NCBI GenBank assembly: GCA_963786675.1
Contig: CAWAZY010000002.1
Span: 310,001-374,000, forward strand
DNA length: 64,000 bases
Source: JAGVSR01 sp963786675
Lineage (GTDB): Bacteria > Pseudomonadota > Alphaproteobacteria > Rhizobiales > Hyphomicrobiaceae
Direction of reading: 5' to 3'
In this document: one piece after another, positions 10,600 through 19,475 of the stretch
Position numbering within the stretch: position 1 is the stretch's first letter
Layout: each line of letters begins with the position of its first letter
Position numbers and translations under genes: made by a program
Notes under the pieces: generated by a model
What the model was told of the DNA's origin: nothing
Database searches by the model: none
Seen by the model: only the letters and a program-made list of their open reading frames with translations

Positions 10600-10985
10600 A
10601 GCGAGATTTGGCCGATTTGGTTAATGAAACGTTAATGGCTGAATTGAATTGCGCCCACGGTCTATTCGCGGCTGGTCTGGCAGAATAAAACGCAGAGCTC
10701 ACCACGCCAGCCCGATTTGCTCAGATCTCTCGCGCTTTCCGGAGTCGTTCGTAATGCTCACTTCCGCACCGTCCTGAAAAATCAAAAAATTTCGCGCGAT
10801 TCACTCAAGGCACTGATTTACATATTTATTATAGGTTTTACGCTGGTCCGCATTATGCTGAATATGGGCATATGCACGTGAATTACAAAATGCCAGTCTT
10901 TATTCCTTTGTTTACCAAGATCGATTGGAAATTTTATTGAATTGAATTGGTGTTTGAAAAAATGACTCGATGGCCGCAATAGGAC
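10600..10985. other. AT-rich intergenic stretch
   Basis: Between trmD and the next membrane-protein gene the composition drops sharply against the GC-rich surroundings, for example CATATTTATTATAGGTTTTA around 10820-10840. The word AATTGAATTG occurs twice, near 10643 and 10938. Short open frames here show no ribosome sites or family features. It may hold the promoter of the downstream gene, or be a scar of acquired DNA. Confidence 0.4.
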
Positions 10986-11038
10986 ATTGTTCATCATGCC
11001 GGAGCTGGTTCCGGCACCCCGTCTCCACGGTGTTCGAA

Positions 11039-12046
11039 ATGCCTGGCCATTCGATCCTGGACGCCCCGTCGCCCCCACAACCGCGGCCCCTCACCCCGTA
11101 CGGTGCGGGTGCGCCCGGGGACCACGCGGCCACGATGGGGACCTGGCGGGATTTTTGGGATGGATTGGCTCTGGATTTCGAGGTCCTAGCCCTGTTCGCG
11201 CTGCTGGCGGGGTTATGTCTCTGGTTCGCGGCAGCTGAGCCTTCCGAGCGCCTGCCGCGGTTCGCGCCCCCCGCGTTTAATGCGGCCACGATTATGCCGC
11301 CGCGCCCGAAGGCCGCGCCGTTCACCTTCGTATCGGCAACGGCCCGCAACCATCTGCGGCCCGCGCTGGCCTGGGCCGGGATCACGGGCGGGCGGGCGGC
11401 GGCGGCTTTGCAAGGCCGCCCGTCCCACCCGGTGATGACCGCCGCGATCGAGCGGCACGCCATCCTTCCTGAACCCGGGGCCGACCCGCTCGGCGCGCTC
11501 ATGGTGCATGGCCTGCCCGAAGAGGCTGTGTTTTCGGCCGGTGCCCGCTTTTCGGACTCGACCAGGGCTGTCGCCTTCGCCGATCTGGACGGCTTGATCA
11601 TCACCCTCCCGCCACGGGGCAACGCGCCGCTCCGGACCACGCTGGATCTCATGTCCCGCTCGGGTGTCGTCATCCATTCCTTCGACGTGGAACTCCGGGA
11701 AGCGGCTCCGAAAGTGGCCGCGGACCGGCCCGCGCCTAATCAAAATGCCCCACGCCAGAAGAAGCGCAAGGCGCTGCCCGCCAAGGACGCGCGCAGCAAG
11801 GCAAAAACCATTGAAAACGTCGCTACGGTGACGCCGCCAAAACCGCCCCCAGGCGCTGTCAAACAGGCCGCGCCAGCTCCCCCGCCGGTGACGGCGGCAC
11901 TCCTCCCCCTAGGGTTCTTCAACCCGGATCCCAAGGACAGCACCCAAAGCGGTCTAAATCCGGACTTGCGCGACGACCCCCGCTTTACGACCCTGCGCGG
12001 CCTCGGCATGCAGCCCCTCGCGGCTCCGGTCCCGCCGGCGCCCTAA
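11039..12046 (+). CDS. Hypothetical membrane-anchored protein with Pro/Ala/Lys-rich tail
   Basis: Not recognised. The frame is open from 10970 to 12046; ATG 11039 (MPGHSILDAPSPPQPRPLTP) and ATG 11135 (MGTWRDFWDGL) are alternative starts, and neither has a strong ribosome site. One hydrophobic helix follows (FEVLALFALLAGLCLWFAAA), so the protein is probably anchored with most of its length on one side. A globular-looking part (AVFSAGARFSDSTRAVAFAD, TLDLMSRSGVVIHSFDVEL) is followed by a basic, proline-rich disordered region (RQKKRKALPAKDARSKAK). It precedes rplS but is unlikely to be functionally linked. Start uncertain. Confidence 0.55.
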   Translation: MPGHSILDAPSPPQPRPLTPYGAGAPGDHAATMGTWRDFWDGLALDFEVLALFALLAGLCLWFAAAEPSERLPRFAPPAFNAATIMPPRPKAAPFTFVSATARNHLRPALAWAGITGGRAAAALQGRPSHPVMTAAIERHAILPEPGADPLGALMVHGLPEEAVFSAGARFSDSTRAVAFADLDGLIITLPPRGNAPLRTTLDLMSRSGVVIHSFDVELREAAPKVAADRPAPNQNAPRQKKRKALPAKDARSKAKTIENVATVTPPKPPPGAVKQAAPAPPPVTAALLPLGFFNPDPKDSTQSGLNPDLRDDPRFTTLRGLGMQPLAAPVPPAP

Positions 12047-12248
12047 GTTGCCCTTGGCTGGCCCGCCGAATCCGGGGTCCTCCGCCGCACATCCCACCCC
12101 TCGACAAACCGGGACCTTTCCGGTATCACGCGCCCAACGAATTCCCCGCTCCAAGGGTGCCCTTAAGGGCCGCACGAGCTTTGCTCGCACCGAAATTTCG
12201 GGTGGCGACGCTCCTCTGCATTGAAAAACAAACAAAAAGGCACGAAAA

Positions 12249-12956
12249 ATGAACATCATTCAGCAAATTGAGCGCGAGCAGATGGATGCCGTGCTCGCCA
12301 AGCGCGGGGTTCCCGAGTTTCAGCCCGGCGATACCGTCAAGGTCATGGTCCGGGTTGTCGAGAGCACCGACATCGACCCCAAGGACAAGAAGAAGAAGGC
12401 TGCCGCGGCCCGTGCGCCCGCCGAGCGCCTCCAGGCTTACGAAGGTATCGTCATTGCCCGCGCTGGCGCCGGCATCAACGAGAGCTTCACCGTCCGCAAG
12501 ATTTCCTACGGCGAAGGCGTCGAGCGCGTCTTCCCGATCTACTCCCCGCACATCGCCGAAATCGAAGTTTTGCGCCGTGGCCGCGTCCGTCGCGCCAAGC
12601 TTTACTATCTGCGCGGTCTGCGCGGTAAGGCTGCCCGTATCTTCGAACGCACCGATGCGCGCGCTCGCAAGTTGAACGCGGCCTGGAAGGGCTTCAAGAA
12701 GCCGAAGGGCGAGGCTGAGGATCTGACGCAGATTACCGGCATCGACACGCTGCTCGCTGGCCGTATGAAGCAGCTGAACCTCTACAAGCTCGAGCAGATT
12801 GCCAACATTTCCGACGAAGACATCGGCAACGTCGAAGGCGCGCTGAACATCGACGGCCGCTTCGAGAAGCAGGACTGGATCGGTCAGGCCCGCGCGCTGT
12901 TGACCGCCGCCGAAGCACCTGCCGAAGAGACCCCTGAGGCCGAGGCGCAGTCGTAA
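12249..12956 (+). CDS. rplS: Ribosomal protein L19 with an extra C-terminal helix-hairpin-type domain
   Basis: Large-subunit protein at the 30S-50S interface. The N-terminal part is L19: MNIIQQIEREQMDAVLAKRG, then FQPGDTVKVMVRVVES, YEGIVIARAGAGINESFTVR and IEVLRRGRVRRAKLYYLRGL. It is 235 aa, about twice the usual length. A lysine/alanine-rich insertion (DPKDKKKKAAAARAPAER) falls near residues 44-61. From about residue 155 an added domain reads EDLTQITGIDTLLAGRMKQL, then LEQIANISDEDIGNVEGAL and KQDWIGQARALL, resembling the helix-hairpin-helix-like module appended to L21 and NuoE in Rhizobiales. ATG follows an A-rich leader. Confidence 0.93.
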   Translation: MNIIQQIEREQMDAVLAKRGVPEFQPGDTVKVMVRVVESTDIDPKDKKKKAAAARAPAERLQAYEGIVIARAGAGINESFTVRKISYGEGVERVFPIYSPHIAEIEVLRRGRVRRAKLYYLRGLRGKAARIFERTDARARKLNAAWKGFKKPKGEAEDLTQITGIDTLLAGRMKQLNLYKLEQIANISDEDIGNVEGALNIDGRFEKQDWIGQARALLTAAEAPAEETPEAEAQS

Positions 12957-12982
12957 GACCCGCACGTTGGTTCGCACTAATC

Positions 12983-13012
12983 AAGCGGCGGCCTTGCGGC
13001 CGCCGCTTTTCA
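12983..13012 (+). terminator. Rho-independent terminator after rplS
   Basis: Perfect 9-bp stem GCGGCGGCC (12985-12993) with its complement at 12998-13006, TTGC loop, flanking A/T pairs and a TTTT run. It lies 27 bp past the rplS stop and before map. Confidence 0.85.
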
Positions 13013-13108
13013 TTTGCCACAGTCCCACTGGACACCGGGCGTCTACATTGGCGGCCGTCGTGTTTTCAGGTAGACTTTTCCCTGTCGTGACCCACGAGAT
13101 CATCATCC

Positions 13109-13933
13109 ATGTCGAACGTTGAAGTCTCGCGTATCCTGCAACGCGATACCGGCATCAAGCTGCACGGTCCCGAAGCCTTCGCCGGCATGCGCAAGGCGGG
13201 CCAACTGGCCGCCGCCGCACTCGATATGCTGACACCGCATGTTCAGCCCGGCGTGCCGACGGACCACCTCGACGATCTTGTCATGGCCTTTGCGCGCGAG
13301 CACGGCGCCATTCCAGCGCCGCTTAACTACCGCGGCTTTCCCAAAGGTATCTGCACGTCCGTCAATCATGTCGTGTGCCACGGCATTCCCGGGCCCAAAC
13401 CCCTGAAGGAAGGCGACATCGTCAACATCGACGTGACGCTGATCGTCGATGGATGGCACGGCGATACCAGCCGGATGTATCCGGTTGGCGAAATTTCGCG
13501 CAAAGCGGAGCGCCTCATCGAAGTCACCTACGAATGCCTGATGCGCGCCATCGCCGTGGTGAAGCCCGGCGTCTCGACCGGCAAGATTGGCGCCGTGATC
13601 CAGGAATTCGCCGAGGGCGAGCGTTGTAGCGTGGTCCGCGATTTCTGCGGCCATGGCCTCGGCCGCGTGTTTCACGATAAGCCGAATATTCTGCACTACG
13701 GCGAGGAACATGACGGCGTCCCCATGCAGGCCGGAATGTTCTTCACGATCGAGCCGATGATTAATCTCGGCAAATCGGCGGTTAAGGTGCTGCCGGACGG
13801 CTGGACCGCCGTCACGCGCGACCGCGAACTTTCCGCCCAGTTCGAGCATACAATTGGTGTGACCGAAACCGGGTGCGAGATCTTCACCACCTCGCCGGCC
13901 GGGTTCAATTGCCCGCCCTATCACACGGCCTGA
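13109..13933 (+). CDS. map: Methionine aminopeptidase, type I
   Basis: Removes the initiator methionine from nascent proteins with a dinuclear metal centre; 274 aa. It starts MSNVEVSRILQRDTGIKLHG. The metal ligands lie in the expected motifs: the first Asp pair in DIVNIDVTLIVDGWHGDTSR, His in FCGHGLGRVFHDKP, Glu in FTIEPMINLG, and the last Glu within FEHTIGVTETGCEI. SVNHVVCHGIPGP is the substrate-side loop. radC follows 23 bp downstream on the same strand. Confidence 0.97.
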   Translation: MSNVEVSRILQRDTGIKLHGPEAFAGMRKAGQLAAAALDMLTPHVQPGVPTDHLDDLVMAFAREHGAIPAPLNYRGFPKGICTSVNHVVCHGIPGPKPLKEGDIVNIDVTLIVDGWHGDTSRMYPVGEISRKAERLIEVTYECLMRAIAVVKPGVSTGKIGAVIQEFAEGERCSVVRDFCGHGLGRVFHDKPNILHYGEEHDGVPMQAGMFFTIEPMINLGKSAVKVLPDGWTAVTRDRELSAQFEHTIGVTETGCEIFTTSPAGFNCPPYHTA

Positions 13934-13956
13934 GGCGAACAGCGGAACATCTGGCC

Positions 13957-14754
13957 ATGGCGGACGGCGGACAGGATGACGAAACCTCTCCGCCTGGGCC
14001 GCCAGCGCCACCCCGCGCCGCCAAGTCCGCGCCCGATGGCAACGCGGACGAAACCCAAGGCGGACTTTTTGAAAGCGCCGGGCTTCCGCTTCATTCGGGA
14101 CATCGTCAAAGGCTGCGCGAACGATTTCGCAATGGCGGGGCGGACGCCCTGCCTGATTACGAACTGCTGGAACTGGTCCTCTTCCGCGCCATCGCACGCC
14201 GTGACACCAAGGACCTCGCCAAACGACTCATCGCCCGTTTCGGATCGTTCGCCGAAGTGATCCACGCCCCGGAAGTGCGCCTCAAGGAGGTGCAGGGCGT
14301 CGGCGACAGCGTGGTGGCCGAACTGAAACTCATCCGCGCGGCCGCCACCCGTCTTGCCCGGAGCGGCGTCGTACACCGTCCGCTGCTCTCGTCGGGCACC
14401 GAGGTCGTGGCCTATCTCACAACCGCGCAAGCCTACGAGCACCGTGAGCAGTTCCGCATCCTGTTTCTCGACAAGAAGAACAAACTCATCGCCGACGAAA
14501 TCCAGGGCCAGGGCACCGTCGATCACACGCCCGTCTACGTCCGCGAGGTCGTGAAGCGCGCTTTGGAACTGTCGGCGACCGCCATCATCCTGGTGCACAA
14601 TCACCCGTCCGGCGACCCCACACCATCGCGCGCCGACATCGACATGACCAAGCTCATCATCGACGCCGGCCGTCCCCTGGGCGTACAGGTTCACGATCAC
14701 ATCATCGTCGGACGGCATGGCCACGCCAGCATGCGCGCCTTGCGTCTGATCTAG
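13957..14754 (+). CDS. radC: RadC family protein (JAMM/MPN+ metalloprotein)
   Basis: ATG 13957 gives a 265-aa protein starting MADGGQDDETSPPGPPAPPR, a long Pro-rich leader before the conserved part. The N-terminal helix-hairpin-helix region contains LPDYELLELVLFRAIARRDT and RLKEVQGVGDSVVAELKLIR. The C-terminal JAMM domain keeps the zinc motif in VHNHPSGDPTPSRADID, preceded by EHREQFRILFLDKKNKLI. Despite its name, RadC has no proven DNA repair role; homologues are often linked to mobile elements. Here it simply follows map. Confidence 0.93.
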   Translation: MADGGQDDETSPPGPPAPPRAAKSAPDGNADETQGGLFESAGLPLHSGHRQRLRERFRNGGADALPDYELLELVLFRAIARRDTKDLAKRLIARFGSFAEVIHAPEVRLKEVQGVGDSVVAELKLIRAAATRLARSGVVHRPLLSSGTEVVAYLTTAQAYEHREQFRILFLDKKNKLIADEIQGQGTVDHTPVYVREVVKRALELSATAIILVHNHPSGDPTPSRADIDMTKLIIDAGRPLGVQVHDHIIVGRHGHASMRALRLI

Positions 14755-14864
14755 GTAAGTCGCGCCCCCAAAATTCGGAGCATAAGAGCTGATCCCCCGA
14801 TTGCCGCGGGGCCGGCGCAGGACTAGCTTCCCATTTTCCGCGAAAGATCTTCTGGAGGTTTCCC

Positions 14865-15194
14865 ATGCGCACGGCGATCCTGTTTCTCACGGTGGGTATG
14901 GTCCTGAGCCCGGTCTTGGCCCACGCCCAGGATTCAGGGATGGCCGGCATGCACGATCAGCAACGTGAAGGCGGCAAGACGTGCTTCACGGATCACTATC
15001 ACTGGGGCAACGGTGAGGGACTGTCGAAGGCGTCGGCGCAGAAAGCCGCCATCCGGTCGTGGATCGACTTCACATCGCTGGAGTACGGCAACCGCTGGGC
15101 CAGCTTTGCCAACTCTGCCAGCAAGAAGACCAGTTACACGAAAGAAGCGAAAGGCTGGAGTGCTACCGTTGAATCCCGGCCCTGCAGGCGCTAA
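14865..15194 (+). CDS. Small exported protein of unknown function
   Basis: 109 aa with a clear signal peptide (MRTAILFLTVGMVLSPVLAH, cleavage likely after AHA or AHAQ) and a TGGAGG ribosome site 7 bases before ATG 14865. The mature part includes GGKTCFTDHYHWGNGEGLSK, then QKAAIRSWIDFTSLEYGNRW and WSATVESRPCRR. The two cysteines could form a disulfide in the periplasm. I recognise no functional family beyond a general likeness to small conserved periplasmic proteins of Rhizobiales. Confidence 0.65.
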   Translation: MRTAILFLTVGMVLSPVLAHAQDSGMAGMHDQQREGGKTCFTDHYHWGNGEGLSKASAQKAAIRSWIDFTSLEYGNRWASFANSASKKTSYTKEAKGWSATVESRPCRR

Positions 15195-15221
15195 GCCTGA
15201 ATTGCGCGCACCAATCGTTCG

Positions 15222-17732
15222 TCAGGTCCCGCGCGGCTTGGCACGTGCGGTCGGTGCGGCGTGGGCTGGATCGTCCGGCCAGGGATGACGCGGATAGCGC
15301 CCTTTCATCTCCGACTTCACCGCGCTCCACGACCCGGCCCAGAAGCCCGGCAGATCCCGCGTGATCTGGATCGGCCGGTGCGCGGGCGACAGCAGGTTGA
15401 GCGTCAGCGGCAACCGGCCATTGGCGATGGCCGGATGTGCCGTCAGTCCGAACAGTTCCTGCACACGGATCGCGAGCGCGGGTGCGCCCGCACCGTCGTA
15501 ATCGATGGCGTGGCGGTTGCCGGTCGGGGCTTCGAAATGTGTCGGCGCCTCCGCGTCCAGGCGGCGCTTCAAGTCCCACGGGATTAACGCATCGAGTGCC
15601 GCCGCCATCTGATCCGCCGAGATTTCACTGACTTTCGTGATCCCGGTCAGGAACGGTGCCAGCCATTCGACGGCCGTGCCGATGAGCGCGGCGTCGCTGA
15701 GATCGGGCCAGGACGACTGCGGGCCTTCAGCCGCGCGCAGGAACGCCACCCGGTGGCGCAACTGGTTCTGCGCTTTGGTCCATGGAAGACTTTCCGGCTC
15801 CAAGTTTCGCAAGGCCCGCCGCCAGCAGCGCCGCCGTTTCCGGACCCGGCTGGACTTGGCGCTGCTCGCTGCCCAGCGTGATCGCATCGAGCCGGCGCAC
15901 CCGGCGCGCACGCACGGCCCGCGCATCCGGATCGAAGGTCAGCGCTTCGGTCTCCGTGATGCGCTCCCCCGCGATCTCGACGATCTCAGCCTCGCTGATC
16001 CGCGCCGCGAGCAGAATGCGGGTCGCGGCGGCGGACCCCTGCAATTCCGCGACGACAAGGTAGGGAGATTGGGCGAGGGAATCGGATGGATCGAGCGCAC
16101 CGCCGCGCCCGCCCGCCAGCAGAAACTGCCCCGGCGCGCCGCGCGCCTTGGCAATCCGATCCGGATAGGCGAGCATGAGCAGCGCCGCGGCGGAAGGCCC
16201 GCTCGCACCTTGGCCGCCGCTCGTCCGACCTGCGACTTGACCCGCGGCGGCGATGGCGGACCGTGCCCAGCCTGCCGCCATGCGGCGCATGTCTTCGGCG
16301 CGCCGCGCGCGATCGCGACGGAAGGCCACGAGCCGGTGGTCCAGATCGGCGTCATTGCCGCCCAGACCACGCTCGACCAACAGCGCCGCGATGTCGGCGG
16401 CGGTCGCGGCAGCATCCCGGCTGATCCGGGCCGCGGCGATGACCATGGCAGCCAACCGGGGCGGCAGCGGCAAGGCGCGCATGCGCTGTCCGTCCCGCGT
16501 CAGCCGCCCGTCCGCGTCGAGCGCGCCGATGGCCACGAGGTCGGCCCGCGCCGCCGTAACAGCCGCCGGCGACGGTGGATCGAGCCACGAAAGTTGTGCC
16601 GGGTCCGTGACGCCCCATTCGGCGCAATCGAGCAGCAGACCCGACAGATCGGCGGCCCGGATTTCCGGTTCGGTGAAAGGCCGCAGACTGGCGGTCTGCG
16701 GTTCGTCCCAGAGTCGGTAGCACACACCGGGCTCCGTCCGTCCCGCACGGCCCCGGCGCTGATCGGCGGAGGCACGCGAAACACGCACGGTTTCTAGCCG
16801 TGTCACGCCCGCATCGGGCTCATAGCGCGGGATGCGTTGCAGCCCACTGTCGATGACGACCCGCACGCCTTCGATGGTCAGCGACGTCTCGGCAATCGCG
16901 GTGGCGAGCACCACCTTGCGGCGGCCCGGGTGGCGCGGGCGCGACGGCGTCCGATTGCGCGGCACCGTCCATGGCGCCATAGAGCGGCGCGACGAGAACC
17001 GCCGGATCATCGATGCGTTCGCGCAGGCGCTCCTCAACGCGTCGGATTTCGCCCTGCCCGGGCAGAAACGCCAGCAGCGACCCAGGTTCCGCACGCAGCG
17101 CCCGCACGATGGCGTCCGCCATCTGGTCCTCGATCCGCCGGTTGGGATCGCGGCCGAGATAGCGGGTATCGATGGGAAAGGCCCGGCCTTCGCTGGCGAT
17201 GACCGGCGCTTCCCCCAGCAGTGTCGCGACGCGCGCGCCATCGAGCGTCGCCGACATGACAAGGATGCGCAGATCGTCACGCAGGGCCTGCTGGCTATCG
17301 AGCGCCAGGGCTAGGCCGAGGTCGGCGTCAAGCGAGCGCTCGTGGAATTCATCGAACAGAACCGCTGCCACACCCTCCAGGCCCGGATCGTCGAGGATCA
17401 TGCGCGTGAACACGCCTTCGGTAATCACCTCGATGCGCGTCTTCGGGCCGGTCTTGGAGATCAATCGCGCTCTGAGGCCGATGGTCTCTCCGACGCTCTC
17501 GCCCAAAGTGCGCGCCATGAATTCCGCAGCACCACGCGCAGCGATGCGGCGCGGTTCCAGGACCAGATATCCGCCGTCCGGAAATCCATGGCTCGTCGAT
17601 AAGTGCGAGGGGCACGCGCGTCGTCTTGCCAGCGCCGGGCGGGGCCACCAGCACGGCTTTCTGATCTGCCCTCAGGGCCGACGTGAGATCGCCAAGCACC
17701 GCATCGATGGGCAGGGGTGTGCCGGGCGTCAT
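15222..17732 (-). CDS. hrpB: ATP-dependent helicase HrpB (three apparent frameshifts)
   Basis: DExH-box helicase of the HrpA/HrpB group, role unclear in most bacteria. ATG 17732 gives MTPGTPLPIDAVLGDLTSAL and Walker A in APPGAGKTTRVPLALIDEPW. The next part continues in a second frame (LVLEPRRIAARGAAEFMART, box II DEFHERSLDAD, SATL), the third in another (RRKVVLATAIAETSLTIEGV, then QRRGRAGRTEPGVCYRLWDE), and the C-terminal HrpB domain in a fourth register (LPWTKAQNQLRHRVAFLRAA). Each switch is a single extra base: at an A run near 17582, a C triplet at 16925-16927, and near 15791-15795. Two switches fall in homopolymers of three. All family segments survive, so sequencing error is likely. Confidence 0.85.
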
Positions 17733-17738
17733 TGCCAA

Positions 17739-18425
17739 TCAGGCGACGCGGGACTTGGCGGCGGTCGCGGACTGCCGGATCGCGGCGATATTGGCGCGGT
17801 AGTGATCGGCGCTCCCGCCCTTGAAAACCGCAGAGCCGGCGACGAGCACGTTGGCCCCGGCCGCGACCACCGATCCCGCCGTCTCCGGCGTGACGCCACC
17901 GTCGACCTCGATGTCGATCGGGCGCGCACCCGCGAGAGCTTTCACGGCTTTGATCTTGTCCAGCATGGCGGGGATGAAGGCCTGACCGCCGAAGCCGGGG
18001 TTCACGGTCATGATGAGGATGAGATCGAGCCGGTCCACGACGTGCTCAATGGCGCTGACCGGCGTTGAGGGATTGAGCGACACGCCGGCCTTCTTGCCGA
18101 GCGCGCGGATAGCCTGCAGCGACCGGTCGAGATGCGGACCGGCTTCCGCGTGGACCGTGATGATGTCGGCGCCTGCCTCGGCGAACGCGGCGAGGTAGGG
18201 GTCGCACGGCGCGATCATGAGATGGCAGTCGAACACCTTCGGTGATGCGCCGCGGATCGCCTTGATGACCGGCGGTCCAAACGTGATGTTGGGCACGAAA
18301 TGGCCATCCATGACGTCGAGGTGGATCCAGTCCGCGCCGGCACTATCCACGGCGCTGACTTCCGCACCGAGCCGGGCGAAATCGGCCGAGAGGATGGACG
18401 GGGCGATGAGCACAGGCCGGGGCAT
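17739..18425 (-). CDS. rpe: Ribulose-phosphate 3-epimerase
   Basis: Interconverts ribulose 5-phosphate and xylulose 5-phosphate, in the pentose phosphate and Calvin pathways. It is a 228-aa TIM barrel starting MPRPVLIAPSILSADFARLG. Metal-binding and catalytic motifs are WIHLDVMDGHFVPNITFGPP, FDCHLMIAPCDPYL, MTVNPGFGGQAFIP and IDIEVDGGVTPETAGSVVAA. It lies downstream of prk and fbp on the same strand, with the hrpB start immediately after its stop. The grouping suggests a sugar-phosphate role tied to prk. Confidence 0.96.
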   Translation of the reverse strand: MPRPVLIAPSILSADFARLGAEVSAVDSAGADWIHLDVMDGHFVPNITFGPPVIKAIRGASPKVFDCHLMIAPCDPYLAAFAEAGADIITVHAEAGPHLDRSLQAIRALGKKAGVSLNPSTPVSAIEHVVDRLDLILIMTVNPGFGGQAFIPAMLDKIKAVKALAGARPIDIEVDGGVTPETAGSVVAAGANVLVAGSAVFKGGSADHYRANIAAIRQSATAAKSRVA

Positions 18426-18574
18426 GTTCGGCTCCTTGCGGTCAGATCACAGCGGGACGCCGCTGCGCCCTCGCAGACCGGTACACGCGGCGGGTTCCCC
18501 CTGCAAGCGCCCGCGGAGCGATAGCCACTGTTTTGGACCCTGATCGCGGGTCCGCTGCTCGAGGGGATCGGCTC

Positions 18575-19453
18575 CTAGAAGAATGTCCGGCGCTTGCGTT
18601 CCATGAGCTGCAGGATCATCGGCGTCAGAATCAGCTGCATGGCCAGATCGAGCTTGCTGCCGGGGATCACGATTGAGTTGGCCCGCGACATGAAGCTGTC
18701 CTTGATCATCGAGCACAGATACGAGAAGTCGATTCCGCGCGGCGACTTGAAGCGGATCACGACCATCGACTCATCGGGTGTCGGAATCCAGCGGGCCACG
18801 AACGGATTGGACGTATCGACCGTTGGGATGCGCTGGAAGTTGATATCCGTCTCGGTGAACTGCGGGCAGATGTACTTCACATAGTCCGGCATGCGCCGCA
18901 GGATCGTCGTCATCACGTCGTCGGTGGAATAGCCGCGGTCCTTGCGGTCGCGATGGATCTTCTGGATCCATTCCAGATTGATGACCGGCACCACACCGAT
19001 CTTCAGATCGGCGAACTTGGCGATGTTCACGTTGTCGGTGACGGTGGCACCGTGGAGGCCTTCGTAGAACAGCAGATCGGTCCCGTAGGGAATCTCCTCC
19101 CAATCCGTGAAGGTACCCGGCGCCGCACCGAACTTCTCTGCTTCTGCCTCGTCGTGGATATAGTGCCGGGTCTTGGCGCTGCCGATTTCGCCATAGGAGC
19201 GGAACGCCTGCTCCAGCTCCTTCAGCAGATTGGCTTCAGTACCAAAATGCGAAAAGTTCTGATTGCCCGCTTCTTCCGCCGCCTTCATGGCGGCATCCAT
19301 TTCCTCGCGGTCATAGCGATGAAAGGCATCGCCTTCGATAAATGCGGAATTCAGGCCTTCGCGCCGGAAAATCTGCTCGAACGTCCGCTTGACTGACGAC
19401 GTGCCGGCCCCTGACGAGCCGGTGACGGAAATGATCGGATGCTTGGCAGACAT
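18575..19453 (-). CDS. prk: Phosphoribulokinase
   Basis: Phosphorylates ribulose 5-phosphate to ribulose 1,5-bisphosphate with ATP. ATG 19453 gives MSAKHPIISVTGSSGAGTSS, with the P-loop GSSGAGTSSVK, and 292 aa in all, the usual size of the proteobacterial class. Other family blocks are FIEGDAFHRYDREEMDAAM, DLLFYEGLHGA, NLEWIQKIHRDRKDRGYS and DINFQRIPTVDTSNPF. The open frame extends upstream across fbp but that part is a shadow. Prk usually marks the Calvin cycle. However, in M. extorquens, which lacks RuBisCO, Prk is needed for methylotrophy because its product activates the regulator QscR, so in this serine-cycle genome that role is equally possible. Confidence 0.96.
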   Translation of the reverse strand: MSAKHPIISVTGSSGAGTSSVKRTFEQIFRREGLNSAFIEGDAFHRYDREEMDAAMKAAEEAGNQNFSHFGTEANLLKELEQAFRSYGEIGSAKTRHYIHDEAEAEKFGAAPGTFTDWEEIPYGTDLLFYEGLHGATVTDNVNIAKFADLKIGVVPVINLEWIQKIHRDRKDRGYSTDDVMTTILRRMPDYVKYICPQFTETDINFQRIPTVDTSNPFVARWIPTPDESMVVIRFKSPRGIDFSYLCSMIKDSFMSRANSIVIPGSKLDLAMQLILTPMILQLMERKRRTFF

Positions 19454-19475
19454 CTCTTGCTTGCTCGCTCTTTGA

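Noticed and set aside
10818..11078. 86-codon minus-strand frame in the AT-rich spacer
   Set aside because: No ribosome site and an unremarkable sequence; may be chance in AT-rich DNA.
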